The notes: a model not told the origin generated them from the letters alone. A DNA stretch of 64,000 nucleotides from Glaesserella sp041814905 (GCF_041814905.1 NZ_JBGXYA010000015.1:18411-82410); one strand, 5' to 3'. Counted from the stretch's first letter, positions 8,879 to 19,163 are shown. A program made the numbers and translations.

Positions 8879-8908
8879 TAAGGCTATCTTTAGGGTAGCC
8901 TTAATTTT
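8879..8908 (+). terminator. Intrinsic terminator after Cof phosphatase
   Basis: Stem TAAGGCTA / TAGCCTTA (8879-8902) followed by ATTTT. Confidence 0.65.
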
Positions 8909-8925
8909 ATAACAACGAGAATACA

Positions 8926-10389
8926 ATGGACTATAAAATATTATTTTCAACTGTTACGATGGGACTTTCAGTTTCAGTTGCCGCAAATCAAGAACAACAG
9001 ATCATTGCTGAACGTTTAAATGATCAACGCATTCAAACCGAAAATACAGTTACACAAATCCCACCGGTAGCAGCACCTAAAAAAGAGGGTGAGGGTAAAA
9101 AAGAAAATGCTCAAACCATTTCAATGACCAAGGAGGAGCTGGTCAACCATCCCGATTTAGTTGTGCGTGCGTTAATTCCTGCCTTACAACAAGGAAACGG
9201 AGATAACGTGGAATTGCTTTATCCGATTTATCAAAAAATCCCGACGCAATACCACTTACCAATATTTAATAAATGGTCTGAAGCGATCTTAGCAAAAAGG
9301 GCGCGAGATTACACAATGTCTATTCGTTTATATCGAGAGATACTCGCTGAGAATGCCAATATGGCGGAAGTGCGTTTTCAGTTAGCCGTTGTGTTATTTG
9401 AAAATAATGAATTAGAAGCCGCGGAAGATCAGTTCAAAAAATTGCGTTCGGAAGTCAAATCACCGCAAGATCAGGCATTCTTAGATCAATTTTTAGAAGC
9501 GATTACTCGTAAAGATCGTTGGACATTTAATGCGGGTTTGACCTATCTTAACGATCCAAACATTAACAATGCACCAAAAGCCGGTACGCGCTACGGCAAC
9601 TGGATGGCGCCAAAACGTGAGTCGGCGGAAGGCTTGGGATTTAACATCAATATTGGTAAAGAGTGGTCTTGGGGAAACGGTTTTTTTAATGAATTACGCC
9701 TCAACTCCAACGGTAAATATTATTGGGATAACAAAAAATTTAATGAAATTACCGGTCGAGGCAGTTTAGGTGTTGGGTTCCAAAATGCTAAAACAACATT
9801 AGTGTTGCTGCCTTTTATAGAACAAACTTTATATGCGGGTGGTTCCAGACAAAGCGATACTCTTAAACGTTTTTCTAAAGCAGGTGGCGCCGGCTTGGAA
9901 AGTAGTTATTGGCTGACGCCCAAGTGGCAATTAAACGGAAATTACGAATATGCGGAGCAGCGTTATACAACACGTAAGCATTTAAACGGTAATTATCATT
10001 TTGTTTCTGCCGGGGTGGTTTATTTAGCGAGTGCAAAACAATATTGGTTTATGAATTTAAGCTATAATCGCACGGCAACCCGAGATCGGGATGACAGTTT
10101 TTTCCGCCGTGGAGTAAATTTTGGATGGGGACAAGAGTGGAGTAAAGGTCTATCGACCCGTTTTTCGATTAGTTTGGCCCAAAAACGTTATAAAGCGCCG
10201 ATGCCGATTTTTGGTATTACCCAACGTAATAAAGAATATGGCTTCCAAGCTTCCGTGTGGCACAGAGCTATACATTGGCAAGGAATTACTCCGCGTTTGA
10301 CTTATCATTTCAACCGTACCCGTAGTAATCATGTTTTCTATAGCTATGATAAACATAGAGTATTTTTAGAACTCAGCAAACAGTTCTGA
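8926..10389 (+). CDS. Slam-like outer-membrane protein (TPR plus DUF560 barrel)
   Basis: 487 residues. An N-terminal export sequence (GLSVSVAANQ) is followed by a TPR-like helical part (residues about 100-190, e.g. YTMSIRLYREILAENANMAEVRFQLAVVL quoted only in part here as SIRLYREILAENANMAEVRF) and a long C-terminal barrel rich in alternating aromatic residues, ending in F (LSKQF), typical of outer-membrane insertion. This two-part build is that of Slam proteins, which move surface lipoproteins or haemophores across the outer membrane. No candidate cargo gene is adjacent, so its substrate must be encoded elsewhere. Confidence 0.8.
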   Translation: MDYKILFSTVTMGLSVSVAANQEQQIIAERLNDQRIQTENTVTQIPPVAAPKKEGEGKKENAQTISMTKEELVNHPDLVVRALIPALQQGNGDNVELLYPIYQKIPTQYHLPIFNKWSEAILAKRARDYTMSIRLYREILAENANMAEVRFQLAVVLFENNELEAAEDQFKKLRSEVKSPQDQAFLDQFLEAITRKDRWTFNAGLTYLNDPNINNAPKAGTRYGNWMAPKRESAEGLGFNINIGKEWSWGNGFFNELRLNSNGKYYWDNKKFNEITGRGSLGVGFQNAKTTLVLLPFIEQTLYAGGSRQSDTLKRFSKAGGAGLESSYWLTPKWQLNGNYEYAEQRYTTRKHLNGNYHFVSAGVVYLASAKQYWFMNLSYNRTATRDRDDSFFRRGVNFGWGQEWSKGLSTRFSISLAQKRYKAPMPIFGITQRNKEYGFQASVWHRAIHWQGITPRLTYHFNRTRSNHVFYSYDKHRVFLELSKQF

Positions 10390-10462
10390 TTTTTCTGACA
10401 TAAAGGGGGGCGTAATCAAATCAAAGCCCTCTTTTCTTCTCTTGTTTTCTTCTAAACTATTT

Positions 10463-10523
10463 TGTGATCTGGATCACACTTTGGGAACGTTCCCATTGAT
10501 ACTTTATCATTCAATTCTATAAT
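10463..10523 (+). promoter_or_regulatory. treB promoter with CRP site and TreR-type operator
   Basis: A CRP site TGTGA-TCTGGA-TCACA (10463-10478) is followed by a perfect palindrome TGGGAACGTTCCCA (10482-10495), the form of a LacI-family/TreR operator, which abuts a -35 TTGATA (10496-10501). TATAAT follows after 16 bases (10518-10523). CRP is centred about 60 bases before the likely start, a class I activator position; the repressor would block the -35. Confidence 0.85.
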
Positions 10524-10560
10524 GCGCTCCAATTCTTCCCTCCATTCCAAGGAAACTCCT

Positions 10561-11988
10561 ATGGCTAAAAAACAAAAAGTGGATCCACAAAATGTGGATA
10601 AGTTAATTGAGTACATCGGTGGTCGTGACAATATTGTAACCGTTACTCACTGTATTACTCGTTTACGCTTTGTATTAAATGATGAAAGTAAAATTGACGG
10701 TAAAGCGATTGAAGCATTACCAATGGTAAAAGCGAATTTCTCAACCGGTGGTCAATATCAAGTCGTTATTGGTCAGGAAGTCGGTGATTATTACAAAGTG
10801 GTATTAGAAAAAACCGGTTTATCCAGTGTAGATAAAGAGCAGGTTAAAGCTGCTGCTCGCCAAAACCAGAAATGGTATGAAAGCTTGATTTCACATATGG
10901 CGGATATTTTTATCCCATTATTACCAGCGCTTATCAGTGGGGGTTTAATTTTAGGTTTCCGAAATGTGATCGGTGACATTAAAATGTTTGAAGATGGCAC
11001 GAAAACCTTAGTTGAAATCAGCGCATTCTGGTCGAGTATGCACAGTTTCTTATGGTTGATCGGTGAAGCGATCTTCTTCTTCCTACCTGTCGGTATTTGT
11101 TGGTCTATTGCCCGTAAAATGGGAACTTCGCCAATTTTAGGAATCGTACTTGGTGTTACCTTAGTGTCATCGCAATTAATGAATTCCTATGCACTCGGCT
11201 CACAAGTGCCGGAAGTCTGGGACTTCGGTTTCTTCTCAATTGAAAAAGTCGGTTATCAAGCGCAAGTTATCCCGGCGATTATGGCTGGTTTAACGCTTTC
11301 GTATATTGAGCGCTTTTTAACTAAAATTGTACCGGATTTCTTAAATTTGATTATCGTGCCGGTAACTTCAATTATTTTAGCAGTATTCCTTGCTCACTCT
11401 ATCATCGGTCCTATCGGTCGTGAAATCGGTAATGGCGTAGCCTATGTAGTGAAAGCAACAATGACCGGTGAATTTGCACCAATCGGTGCAGCACTCTTTG
11501 GCTTCTTGTATGCGCCGTTAGTTGTAACGGGTGTTCACCAAACCTCGCTTGCGATCGATATGCAGATGATTCAAAGTATTGGCGGTACGCCGGTATGGCC
11601 TTTAATTGCGCTATCAAATATCGCTCAAGCATCTGCGGTGGTCGCCATCATTATCATGACCAAAAAGGCCACCGTACGTGAAGTTGCCGTTCCTGCTGCA
11701 CTTTCTGCTTATTTAGGTGTAACAGAACCGGCAATGTATGGTGTGAACTTAAAATACCGTTTCCCGATGCTTTGCGCGATGACTGGTTCTGCGAGTGCTG
11801 CGTTAGTGTGTGGATTTGCAGGTGTGTTAGCAAGCAGTATCGGTGTCGGTGGTTTACCGGGTATTCTTTCTATTCAACATCAATTTTGGGGAACCTTCGC
11901 CATTGCAATGTTAGTTGCGATTGCCGTACCGATTGTATTGACAATGATCGTCTATAAACGCAAAGAAGCGGCGGGTACCTTAGAATAA
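10561..11988 (+). CDS. treB: PTS trehalose permease EIIBC
   Basis: 475 residues from the ATG at 10561 (AAGGAAA upstream); E. coli TreB is 473. EIIB domain at residues about 1-90 with the phosphorylated cysteine in HCITRLRF; EIIC membrane domain from about 105 on, with about ten segments. No EIIA domain is attached, so it would use the cell's EIIA-Glc. Imports trehalose as trehalose 6-phosphate, the substrate of the next gene. CRP and TreR-type sites upstream suggest glucose repression and trehalose induction. No treR lies in the window beside it. Confidence 0.93.
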   Translation: MAKKQKVDPQNVDKLIEYIGGRDNIVTVTHCITRLRFVLNDESKIDGKAIEALPMVKANFSTGGQYQVVIGQEVGDYYKVVLEKTGLSSVDKEQVKAAARQNQKWYESLISHMADIFIPLLPALISGGLILGFRNVIGDIKMFEDGTKTLVEISAFWSSMHSFLWLIGEAIFFFLPVGICWSIARKMGTSPILGIVLGVTLVSSQLMNSYALGSQVPEVWDFGFFSIEKVGYQAQVIPAIMAGLTLSYIERFLTKIVPDFLNLIIVPVTSIILAVFLAHSIIGPIGREIGNGVAYVVKATMTGEFAPIGAALFGFLYAPLVVTGVHQTSLAIDMQMIQSIGGTPVWPLIALSNIAQASAVVAIIIMTKKATVREVAVPAALSAYLGVTEPAMYGVNLKYRFPMLCAMTGSASAALVCGFAGVLASSIGVGGLPGILSIQHQFWGTFAIAMLVAIAVPIVLTMIVYKRKEAAGTLE

Positions 11989-11999
11989 ATTTCTCTCTG

Positions 12000-12025
12000 T
12001 GCTCCTCTTGTCAAAGAGAGGAGCA
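12000..12025 (+). other. Hairpin between treB and treC
   Basis: Stem TGCTCCTCT / AGAGGAGCA (12000-12025) with no T-run. It more likely stabilises or processes the mRNA than ends it, giving different TreB and TreC amounts. A USS starts directly after it. Confidence 0.5.
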
Positions 12026-12110
12026 ACAAGCGGTAAGATAGCGTTAAAATTTTACAAATTTCTTTTCTGCCTTGAAAAAGAGGAAGAATGGGATTTAGAA
12101 GGAAAGCAAT

Positions 12111-13736
12111 ATGAATAACAATTGGTGGAAAAACGGGGTGATTTATCAGATTTACCCGAAAAGCTTTCAAGATACAACCGGCTCAGGAACCGGCGATATT
12201 CAAGGGATTATCAAACGTCTTGACTACTTACAAACTCTTGGCATTGACGGTATTTGGATTACGCCGATGTATGTATCGCCGCAAGTCGATAACGGCTACG
12301 ATATCGCGGATTACCGTAATATTGACCCAAGTTACGGCACAATGGCGGATTTTGAGCAACTGATTGCCGAAGCGCATAAACGTAATATCCGCATTGTGAT
12401 GGATATGGTGTTCAACCACAGCTCCACGTTCCATGAGTGGTTCAAACAAGGTGAAGATCCAAATAGCGAATACCACGATTATTACATTTGGCAAGATCAG
12501 CCGACTAACTGGCAATCTAAGTTTGGCGGAAATGCTTGGAAATGGTCGGATAAAGCACAAAAATATTATTTGCATCTATTCGCCCCGGAACAGGCGGATT
12601 TAAACTGGGAAAATCCTAAACTGCGCGCCGAGTTGTACGATATTTGCCATTTCTGGGCGGAAAAAGGTGTGGATGGTTTACGTTTGGACGTGGTGAATTT
12701 GATTTCCAAACCGGAAAAATTTGAAGACGATTTTGAAGGTGACGGACGCCGTTTCTATACTGACGGACCGAAAATCCATCAATATCTGCAAGAGTTAAAC
12801 CAAAATGCATTGAAACCGTTTGGTTTGATGTCGGTAGGTGAAATGTCTTCCACCAAACTGGAACATTGCCAACGTTACGCCAACTTAGACGGTACGGAAT
12901 TGTCGATGACCTTTAACTTCCACCATCTCAAAGTGGATTATCCGAACGGCGAAAAATGGACTTACGCCAAACCGGATTATGTCGAACTGAAGTCGATTTT
13001 CAACTATTGGCAGAACGGCATGCACAACAAAGCCTGGAATGCATTGTTCTGGTGCAATCACGACCAACCTCGCATAGTGTCCCGTTTCGGTGACGAAGGT
13101 GAATTGCGCACCACATCAGCCAAAATGTTAGCCATGTTATTGCACGGAATGCAAGGCACACCGTACATCTATCAAGGTGAAGAAATCGGTATGACTAACC
13201 CGAACTTTTCATCGATTGAAGAATATCGCGACGTAGAAAGCTTAAATGCCTATCAAGCGTTAACCGACAAGCGGTTAGATTCGGCCAAAATTTTGCAAAT
13301 TTTAGCGCAGAAATCCCGCGATAACTCCCGTACGCCGGTACAATGGGATGCCTCTAAAAACGCAGGTTTTACCAGCGGTACACCGTGGATTGATGTGGCT
13401 AAAAATTATACCGAAATTAACGTAGAACAAGCGCTGGCAGATAAAAATTCGGTGTTCTATACCTATAAAGCATTAATTGCGTTACGCAAACAGCTTGCAG
13501 TATTCACCGACGGAAATTATCAGGACCTCTTGCCGGAACACCCGTCCGTATGGGCTTATAGACGCGCGACAACAACGGAAAAATTGGTGGTTGTTGCTAA
13601 CCTTAGTAGTGAAGCGCAATTTGTGGAATTACCGTTAGAAGGTGAATTGCTGTTTAACAACTATGACGAAGCCGAGCGAAAAGATAACTGTATCTTGCTA
13701 AAACCATATCAAGGTCTCTATTTCTATCAAAAATAG
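12111..13736 (+). CDS. treC: Trehalose-6-phosphate hydrolase (GH13)
   Basis: 541 residues; E. coli TreC is 551. GH13 motifs are in order: MVFNHSS, GLRLDVVN with the nucleophile Asp, SVGEMSS with the acid/base Glu, and WCNHDQPR. It splits trehalose 6-phosphate into glucose and glucose 6-phosphate in the cytoplasm. Second gene of the tre operon, 122 bases after treB. The start has GGAAAG seven bases upstream. Confidence 0.95.
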   Translation: MNNNWWKNGVIYQIYPKSFQDTTGSGTGDIQGIIKRLDYLQTLGIDGIWITPMYVSPQVDNGYDIADYRNIDPSYGTMADFEQLIAEAHKRNIRIVMDMVFNHSSTFHEWFKQGEDPNSEYHDYYIWQDQPTNWQSKFGGNAWKWSDKAQKYYLHLFAPEQADLNWENPKLRAELYDICHFWAEKGVDGLRLDVVNLISKPEKFEDDFEGDGRRFYTDGPKIHQYLQELNQNALKPFGLMSVGEMSSTKLEHCQRYANLDGTELSMTFNFHHLKVDYPNGEKWTYAKPDYVELKSIFNYWQNGMHNKAWNALFWCNHDQPRIVSRFGDEGELRTTSAKMLAMLLHGMQGTPYIYQGEEIGMTNPNFSSIEEYRDVESLNAYQALTDKRLDSAKILQILAQKSRDNSRTPVQWDASKNAGFTSGTPWIDVAKNYTEINVEQALADKNSVFYTYKALIALRKQLAVFTDGNYQDLLPEHPSVWAYRRATTTEKLVVVANLSSEAQFVELPLEGELLFNNYDEAERKDNCILLKPYQGLYFYQK

Positions 13737-13782
13737 TCGTAACAAGCGGTCGGAATCGCATGATATTTTGCAAATTACAGAT

Positions 13783-13811
13783 AGGCAGCCATGGAGGTTG
13801 CCTCTTTTTTC
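13783..13811 (+). terminator. Intrinsic terminator after treC
   Basis: Stem AGGCAGCC / GGTTGCCT (13783-13803) followed by CTTTTTTC. Confidence 0.75.
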
Positions 13812-13895
13812 TGTTTGCAGTGAAAAAATCAGAGAATTACATTCAAATTTGGCTTATTATTTGTGCCGACAATAAACGCTTTTAAGGATAGTACT

Positions 13896-15890
13896 ATGCA
13901 GCACATTGATTTTGACCCGAATGGCTATTTTTATGACGGCTTTAACCCATGGTTTGAGACGCACACAACCGTCGCTAAAATGCTAGGTGCGCCGAAGCGC
14001 CAGCAATATTTGCCGTTTGTGAAGGTCGTTAAACAAAATGAGCCGATCAATATCGCTCTTTTTGAATATAGCCAGCATATTCACCAGTGGCAATTAACCC
14101 TTGAAGACGGGCAATATTTCAATGGAGAAGTCGCGGATAATCAGATCCATTTGCCGATGGATCTGCCGCTTGGCTATCATCAACTACAATTCGGGCAAGA
14201 TCATTGTCGGGTGATTGTTACGCCGGAAACCGCATTCCAACCGGAAGCATTACAACAGCAGAAAAAATTGTGGGGGGCGATTGTTCAGCTCTATACGTTG
14301 CGCTCCGAACAAAACTGGGGAGTTGGGGATTTCGGTGATCTACAACAATTTTTAACTTATATTGCACAAAAAGGCGGCGATTTTGTCGGTTTAAATCCGA
14401 TTCACTCATTATTTCCGGCAAATCCGGAAAGTGCTAGTCCGTATAGTCCGTCTTCCCGTTTGTGGCAGAACATTATCTATATTGATGTGCCTGCGATTGA
14501 GGCGTTCCAAGCCAGTAAAGCAGGGCAAAAATGGTTTAAAACTAAAAAAGTCCAACAGCAGTTGGAGCAAATGCGTGACAAAGATTATGTCGACTATTCG
14601 CAAGTGATGGCATTGAAATTACAGGGCTTACACTTTGCTTATGAACAATTTAAGCAACAAGATCAACGCGAATTTGAACAATTTATTGCCGAGAGCGGCG
14701 AGCCGCTTAAAGTGCAAGGAACTTTCGACGCATTACATCAATGGCTGTCTTCACAGTTTGAAGAACAATGGGGTTGGAATAGTTGGCAAACAGAATACCA
14801 AGATTATCGTACTGACAGTGTTGCACAATTTCAAACGGAACAGCATGATTTGATTCGTTTTTATATGTGGACGCAATTTGTTGCGCAACAACAGCTAAAA
14901 GCCTGTAATCAGTTGGCCAAAACATTAAAAATGGCGGTTGGGTTTTATCGTGACTTAGCGGTGGGTGTGGCAAATAACGGAGCGGAAACTTGGGCGGATA
15001 AAGAACTTTATGTGCTTGGTGCTTCGATTGGTGCCCCTGCCGATATGCTTGCTCCGCAAGGGCAAAATTGGGGGCTGCCTCCAATGCATCCGAATGTATT
15101 GCAACAGCGCGGTTATCAACCATTTATAGACTTATTACGCGCAAATATGAAAGATTGCGGAGCGTTACGTATTGATCACGTTCTTGGTTTAACCCGCTTA
15201 TGGTGGGTATTAAATGATCGCCCTGCGGTGGAAGGCGTGTATATTCGCTATCCGCTTGAAGATTTACTTTCTATCCTCGCTTTAGAAAGCCAACGTAATC
15301 AGTGTCTGATTATTGCCGAAGCTTTAGGAACTTTACCGGAAGGTATTTTGGAAACACTGGAAGCAAGAGGGGTGCTAGCTTACAATATTTTCTATTTTGA
15401 GTTTGAACACGGTGAAAGTAAGCCACTGGCAAATTATCCGTATAAAGCAATGACAACCTTAAGCACCCATGATTTACCGACAGTGAAGGGGTATTGGCAG
15501 GAATACGATTTTGAATTGGGTGAAAAATACAATATTTATCCAAGCGAAGAGACACTTGCTTATTTAAAACAGAGCCGAGCCGATCACAAAAAAGCATTTC
15601 GTAAAGCGATTGAAGCGTCCGGACAGGAACTTGAGGCGGACAGTGATGATATCAGCCAAACTTTCAATCACCAATTACAAAGTTATGTGGCAGATACTCA
15701 CAGTGTCTTATTCGGAACACAGCCGGAAGATTGGTTAAATATGTTAGAACCGGTTAATATTCCGGGAACCAGTGGCGAATATGCCAACTGGCGCAGAAAA
15801 CTTGCGTTATCTACCAAAGATATTTTTACGGATCCGATGGTAGATAAATTATTGGTAACTATCGACAATAAACGTAAGAAAATAAAATGA
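13896..15890 (+). CDS. malQ: 4-alpha-glucanotransferase (amylomaltase, GH77)
   Basis: 664 residues from the ATG at 13896, which has AAGGA nine bases upstream. GH77 motifs: LYTLRSEQNWGVGDFGD near 145, RIDHVLGLTRLWWV with the nucleophile Asp, IIAEALG with the acid/base Glu, and LSTHDLPTVKGYW. Transfers glucan segments between maltodextrins, releasing glucose. It is separated from treC by a terminator, so it is probably expressed on its own; no malP or mal importer is in the window. Confidence 0.94.
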   Translation: MQHIDFDPNGYFYDGFNPWFETHTTVAKMLGAPKRQQYLPFVKVVKQNEPINIALFEYSQHIHQWQLTLEDGQYFNGEVADNQIHLPMDLPLGYHQLQFGQDHCRVIVTPETAFQPEALQQQKKLWGAIVQLYTLRSEQNWGVGDFGDLQQFLTYIAQKGGDFVGLNPIHSLFPANPESASPYSPSSRLWQNIIYIDVPAIEAFQASKAGQKWFKTKKVQQQLEQMRDKDYVDYSQVMALKLQGLHFAYEQFKQQDQREFEQFIAESGEPLKVQGTFDALHQWLSSQFEEQWGWNSWQTEYQDYRTDSVAQFQTEQHDLIRFYMWTQFVAQQQLKACNQLAKTLKMAVGFYRDLAVGVANNGAETWADKELYVLGASIGAPADMLAPQGQNWGLPPMHPNVLQQRGYQPFIDLLRANMKDCGALRIDHVLGLTRLWWVLNDRPAVEGVYIRYPLEDLLSILALESQRNQCLIIAEALGTLPEGILETLEARGVLAYNIFYFEFEHGESKPLANYPYKAMTTLSTHDLPTVKGYWQEYDFELGEKYNIYPSEETLAYLKQSRADHKKAFRKAIEASGQELEADSDDISQTFNHQLQSYVADTHSVLFGTQPEDWLNMLEPVNIPGTSGEYANWRRKLALSTKDIFTDPMVDKLLVTIDNKRKKIK

Positions 15891-16085
15891 CGGCAAATTA
15901 GCTTGCTAAGCCTATCAAAGCATTAGTTCTCCGTGAATATATCAAAGGTTCCGAGCAAAATAGCTCGGAACTTTTACTGGCAAAACGTCGTGAAATCCTG
16001 TAAACTGCCATCCCGTCCTAATGGTATCAACCATTCCAAATTTTCAATTTTAACCCCAATAATCAATCACTCAAAGGCATATACA

Positions 16086-17714
16086 ATGACAACGAATTAT
16101 ATTTTCGTGACGGGCGGCGTTGTTTCTTCTTTAGGAAAAGGGATTGCCGCAGCATCTCTAGCGTCCATTCTTGAAGCGCGTGGTTTAAAAGTGACCATGA
16201 TGAAGCTTGATCCTTACATTAATGTTGATCCGGGTACAATGAGTCCTACGCAACATGGTGAAGTATTCGTTACTGAAGACGGTGCTGAAACCGATTTAGA
16301 TTTAGGTCACTATGAGCGTTTTATTCGTACTAAAATGACCAAAGCAAATAATTTTACCAGCGGTAAAATTTATTCGGAAGTATTACGCAAAGAGCGCCGC
16401 GGTGATTATTTAGGAGCGACAATCCAAGTTATTCCGCATATTACGAATGAAATCAAAGCACGTGTAATCGACGGAGCCAAAGGTCATGATGTTGCCATTG
16501 TCGAAGTAGGTGGTACCGTGGGCGATATTGAGTCACTTCCGTTTTTAGAAGCGCTACGTCAATTAGCGGTCGATGTCGGTCGTGAAAAAACGTTATTTAT
16601 GCATTTAACGTTGGTGCCGTATATCCCGACTGCCGGTGAAGTGAAAACCAAACCGACGCAACATTCGGTAAAAGAGTTACTCTCGATTGGTATTCAACCG
16701 GATGTTTTGATTTGTCGATCGGATCGGATGATTCCGGCAAATGAACGTGCCAAAATCGCTTTATTTTGCAATGTGCCGGAACGGGCGGTTATCTCATTAA
16801 AAGATGTTGATTCCATTTATCGTATTCCGGCATTGCTGAAATCACAAGGGTTAGATGACTTTATCTGTGATCGTTTTCGCTTTAACTGCCAAGAAGCAGA
16901 TTTATCCGAGTGGGAACAGGTGCTTTATCAACAAGCAAACCCGACCGGCGAAGTGACTATCGGCATGGTCGGTAAATATGTAGAATTGCCGGATGCCTAT
17001 AAATCAGTGAATGAAGCCTTAAAACATGCAGGATTGAAAAATCGTTTAACTGTGAATATCAAGTATATCGATTCTCAAGATGTGGAAACCAAAGGTGTGG
17101 AAGTGTTGCAAGGCGTTGATGCCATTCTAGTGCCGGGTGGCTTCGGTTATCGCGGCGTAGAAGGAAAAATTCGAACGGCACAATATGCGCGTGAGAATAA
17201 GATTCCTTATTTGGGTATTTGTTTAGGGATGCAAATTGCACTCATTGAATATGCACGCAATGTAGCCGGCATGAAAGGTGCAAATTCAACGGAATTTGAT
17301 AAAACAACGGCTTATCCGGTTGTCGGTTTGATTACTGAATGGCAAGGTTCTGACGGTAAGGTCGAAATCCGTTCCGATGATTCCGATTTAGGCGGTACGA
17401 TGCGTTTAGGTTCGCAGGCTTGCCATTTAATCGACGGCACATTAGCACGCGATGTGTATGGTGAAGAAACGATTTATGAACGCCATCGTCACCGTTATGA
17501 AGTAAACAATACGTTATTGCCTCAAATTGAAGCGGCAGGTTTGAAAGTAAGCGGATTATCGGCGGATCGTAAATTAGTTGAAATTATCGAAGTGCCGAAT
17601 CACCCTTGGTTTATCGCAGCGCAGTTCCATCCGGAATTTACCTCTACGCCACGCGACGGTCATCGCTTATTTGAAGGTTTTGTTAAAGCCGCAAAAGCTC
17701 ACCAAGAAAAATAA
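16086..17714 (+). CDS. pyrG: CTP synthase
   Basis: 542 residues from the ATG at 16086, the normal family start MTTNYIFVTGGVVSSLGKG. Synthetase domain (1-266) with P-loop GGVVSSLGKG and the conserved KLDPYINVDPGTMSPTQHGE; glutaminase domain (about 290-540) with the nucleophile Cys in GICLGMQ and catalytic His/Glu in HPEF. Makes CTP from UTP with glutamine nitrogen. Unlike many bacteria, eno does not follow it; a strong terminator does. Confidence 0.97.
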   Translation: MTTNYIFVTGGVVSSLGKGIAAASLASILEARGLKVTMMKLDPYINVDPGTMSPTQHGEVFVTEDGAETDLDLGHYERFIRTKMTKANNFTSGKIYSEVLRKERRGDYLGATIQVIPHITNEIKARVIDGAKGHDVAIVEVGGTVGDIESLPFLEALRQLAVDVGREKTLFMHLTLVPYIPTAGEVKTKPTQHSVKELLSIGIQPDVLICRSDRMIPANERAKIALFCNVPERAVISLKDVDSIYRIPALLKSQGLDDFICDRFRFNCQEADLSEWEQVLYQQANPTGEVTIGMVGKYVELPDAYKSVNEALKHAGLKNRLTVNIKYIDSQDVETKGVEVLQGVDAILVPGGFGYRGVEGKIRTAQYARENKIPYLGICLGMQIALIEYARNVAGMKGANSTEFDKTTAYPVVGLITEWQGSDGKVEIRSDDSDLGGTMRLGSQACHLIDGTLARDVYGEETIYERHRHRYEVNNTLLPQIEAAGLKVSGLSADRKLVEIIEVPNHPWFIAAQFHPEFTSTPRDGHRLFEGFVKAAKAHQEK

Positions 17715-17729
17715 TTTCAGCGATAAACA

Positions 17730-17760
17730 AAAGCCTTACACAGAATGTAAGGCTTTTTCA
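17730..17760 (+). terminator. Intrinsic terminator after pyrG, possibly bidirectional
   Basis: Stem AAGCCTTACA / TGTAAGGCTT (17731-17755) with flanking A- and T-runs; serves pyrG and possibly the converging DUF1269 gene. Confidence 0.8.
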
Positions 17761-17766
17761 TATCGA

Positions 17767-18396
17767 TTAATCAAAAACATGTTTTATTTTTTCCGCAAGC
17801 TCATCAAATTTTTTCTTGATATTGGCTTTAAATTCCTCAATTTTCGCGTCGTCTTCTTTCGCACGTTTTGCCGCGAGTTTCTCTTCAGCTTGTATGGCTA
17901 ATGCGACTTGTATTTCAATGGCATTTTCCAATTCCTGTTTCACCAATGCCGCATTCCAACGTAAGACTTGGGTATGATATTGATCGAATAAACGGTTCAA
18001 AATCATTTCGTTTGTTTCTTGTACTAAGGCTAAAATCGCAACATCGCCGTCTAGTAATTTTTTAGCTACGGTTTCGATGATCATCGCTTCCCGTAGCGAT
18101 TCCGGAGATTCATTGGCATGGCCGACAATAGCTCCGAAAGAGCCTCCGATTAACATACCCAACGGTCCGCCAATCATGCCGATTAAACCGCCAATTAAAC
18201 CGCCGGTAAGCATACCGCTGTCACCGTCTTCAATTGGGTCGAATATTTCGATCACATTGATCGCACCGTTTTCTTTTTTTACCAAAGCTGCCTGAGCAAT
18301 GAGAGTATCTTCACTTTGTCGGAATTCTTTAAATTCCGAAAAGGCTTGATAAGCTTCACTTTGTACATCAAATAGGCTGACTAATACATTTTGCAT
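17767..18396 (-). CDS. DUF1269-family protein with glycine-zipper segment
   Basis: 209 residues. The middle (about 62-95) is a glycine-rich hydrophobic stretch, GGLIGGLIGMIGGPLGMLIG, typical of DUF1269 proteins, with an N-terminal alpha/beta part starting QNVLVSLFDVQSEAYQAFSE and a lysine/glutamate-rich helical tail (about 170-209). The function of the family is not established. It converges on pyrG and shares its terminator. Confidence 0.75.
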   Translation of the reverse strand: MQNVLVSLFDVQSEAYQAFSEFKEFRQSEDTLIAQAALVKKENGAINVIEIFDPIEDGDSGMLTGGLIGGLIGMIGGPLGMLIGGSFGAIVGHANESPESLREAMIIETVAKKLLDGDVAILALVQETNEMILNRLFDQYHTQVLRWNAALVKQELENAIEIQVALAIQAEEKLAAKRAKEDDAKIEEFKANIKKKFDELAEKIKHVFD

Positions 18397-18578
18397 ACAA
18401 CGTTCCTTCTGTTTCGAGAAATGGATGTATTTGCCGTTCGGATCTCCGAACCTCTTTATTATAGACAGCGTTCTTTGGCTGCAGTTAGCATATTTTTGTA
18501 GAAAATTGACACAAAATTGTAAATCTATGTGCTATGCTTTTATCGAATAATCACGAAAATCAAGCGGCAAGAGGAAAT

Positions 18579-19163
18579 ATGTTTGAACTTCAATCGCTTA
18601 AAGAAAAACCGTTCACGGTATTGATTACCTTGGTTTGTCTTATTGTTTATGGACTTGAATATATCGGTTTTCAACAATCTGTTTTTGAACTGTTTCATTA
18701 CCCGGCTTATGTTGGGCAAAATTGGCAATTATGGCGTTATTTCAGCCATTCGCTTGTTCATTTATCGGAAATGCACATTTTGTTTAATTTACTTTGGTGG
18801 TGGCAATTTGCGGCAATTGTCGAACGTTATATCGGTTCGACAAAGTTAATTGCGATTTATATGCTTTCTGCCGTGTTAACCGGTTTTGCGCAAAATGCGA
18901 TGTCAGGACCTGCTTTTTTTGGCTTGTCCGGCGTGGTGTATGCGGTGTTGGCATACGTGTTTGCAGCCAACCGTTTTACTCATCCAAACCCGCTGAATCT
19001 CCCCGACAGCTTTCTGTATTCATTGTTGATTGCAATCGGAATCGGCTTTGTCAGCCCGATTTTGTTTGACATTCACATGGGAAATACCGCACACATTACC
19101 GGTTTGCTTTTAGGATTGGTATGGGGATTTATTGATGCCAAACATTATGCGCGTTTGAGATAA
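18579..19163 (+). CDS. glpG: Rhomboid intramembrane serine protease GlpG
   Basis: 194 residues from the ATG at 18579 (AGAGGAAA upstream), the short rhomboid form seen in H. influenzae (192 residues). Six membrane segments. Catalytic Ser in GPAFFGLSGVVYAVL and catalytic His in GNTAHITGL; the HxxxxHxxxN region HLSEMHILFNL is intact. Cleaves substrates within the inner membrane. No glpR or glpE partner is adjacent here. Confidence 0.93.
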   Translation: MFELQSLKEKPFTVLITLVCLIVYGLEYIGFQQSVFELFHYPAYVGQNWQLWRYFSHSLVHLSEMHILFNLLWWWQFAAIVERYIGSTKLIAIYMLSAVLTGFAQNAMSGPAFFGLSGVVYAVLAYVFAANRFTHPNPLNLPDSFLYSLLIAIGIGFVSPILFDIHMGNTAHITGLLLGLVWGFIDAKHYARLR

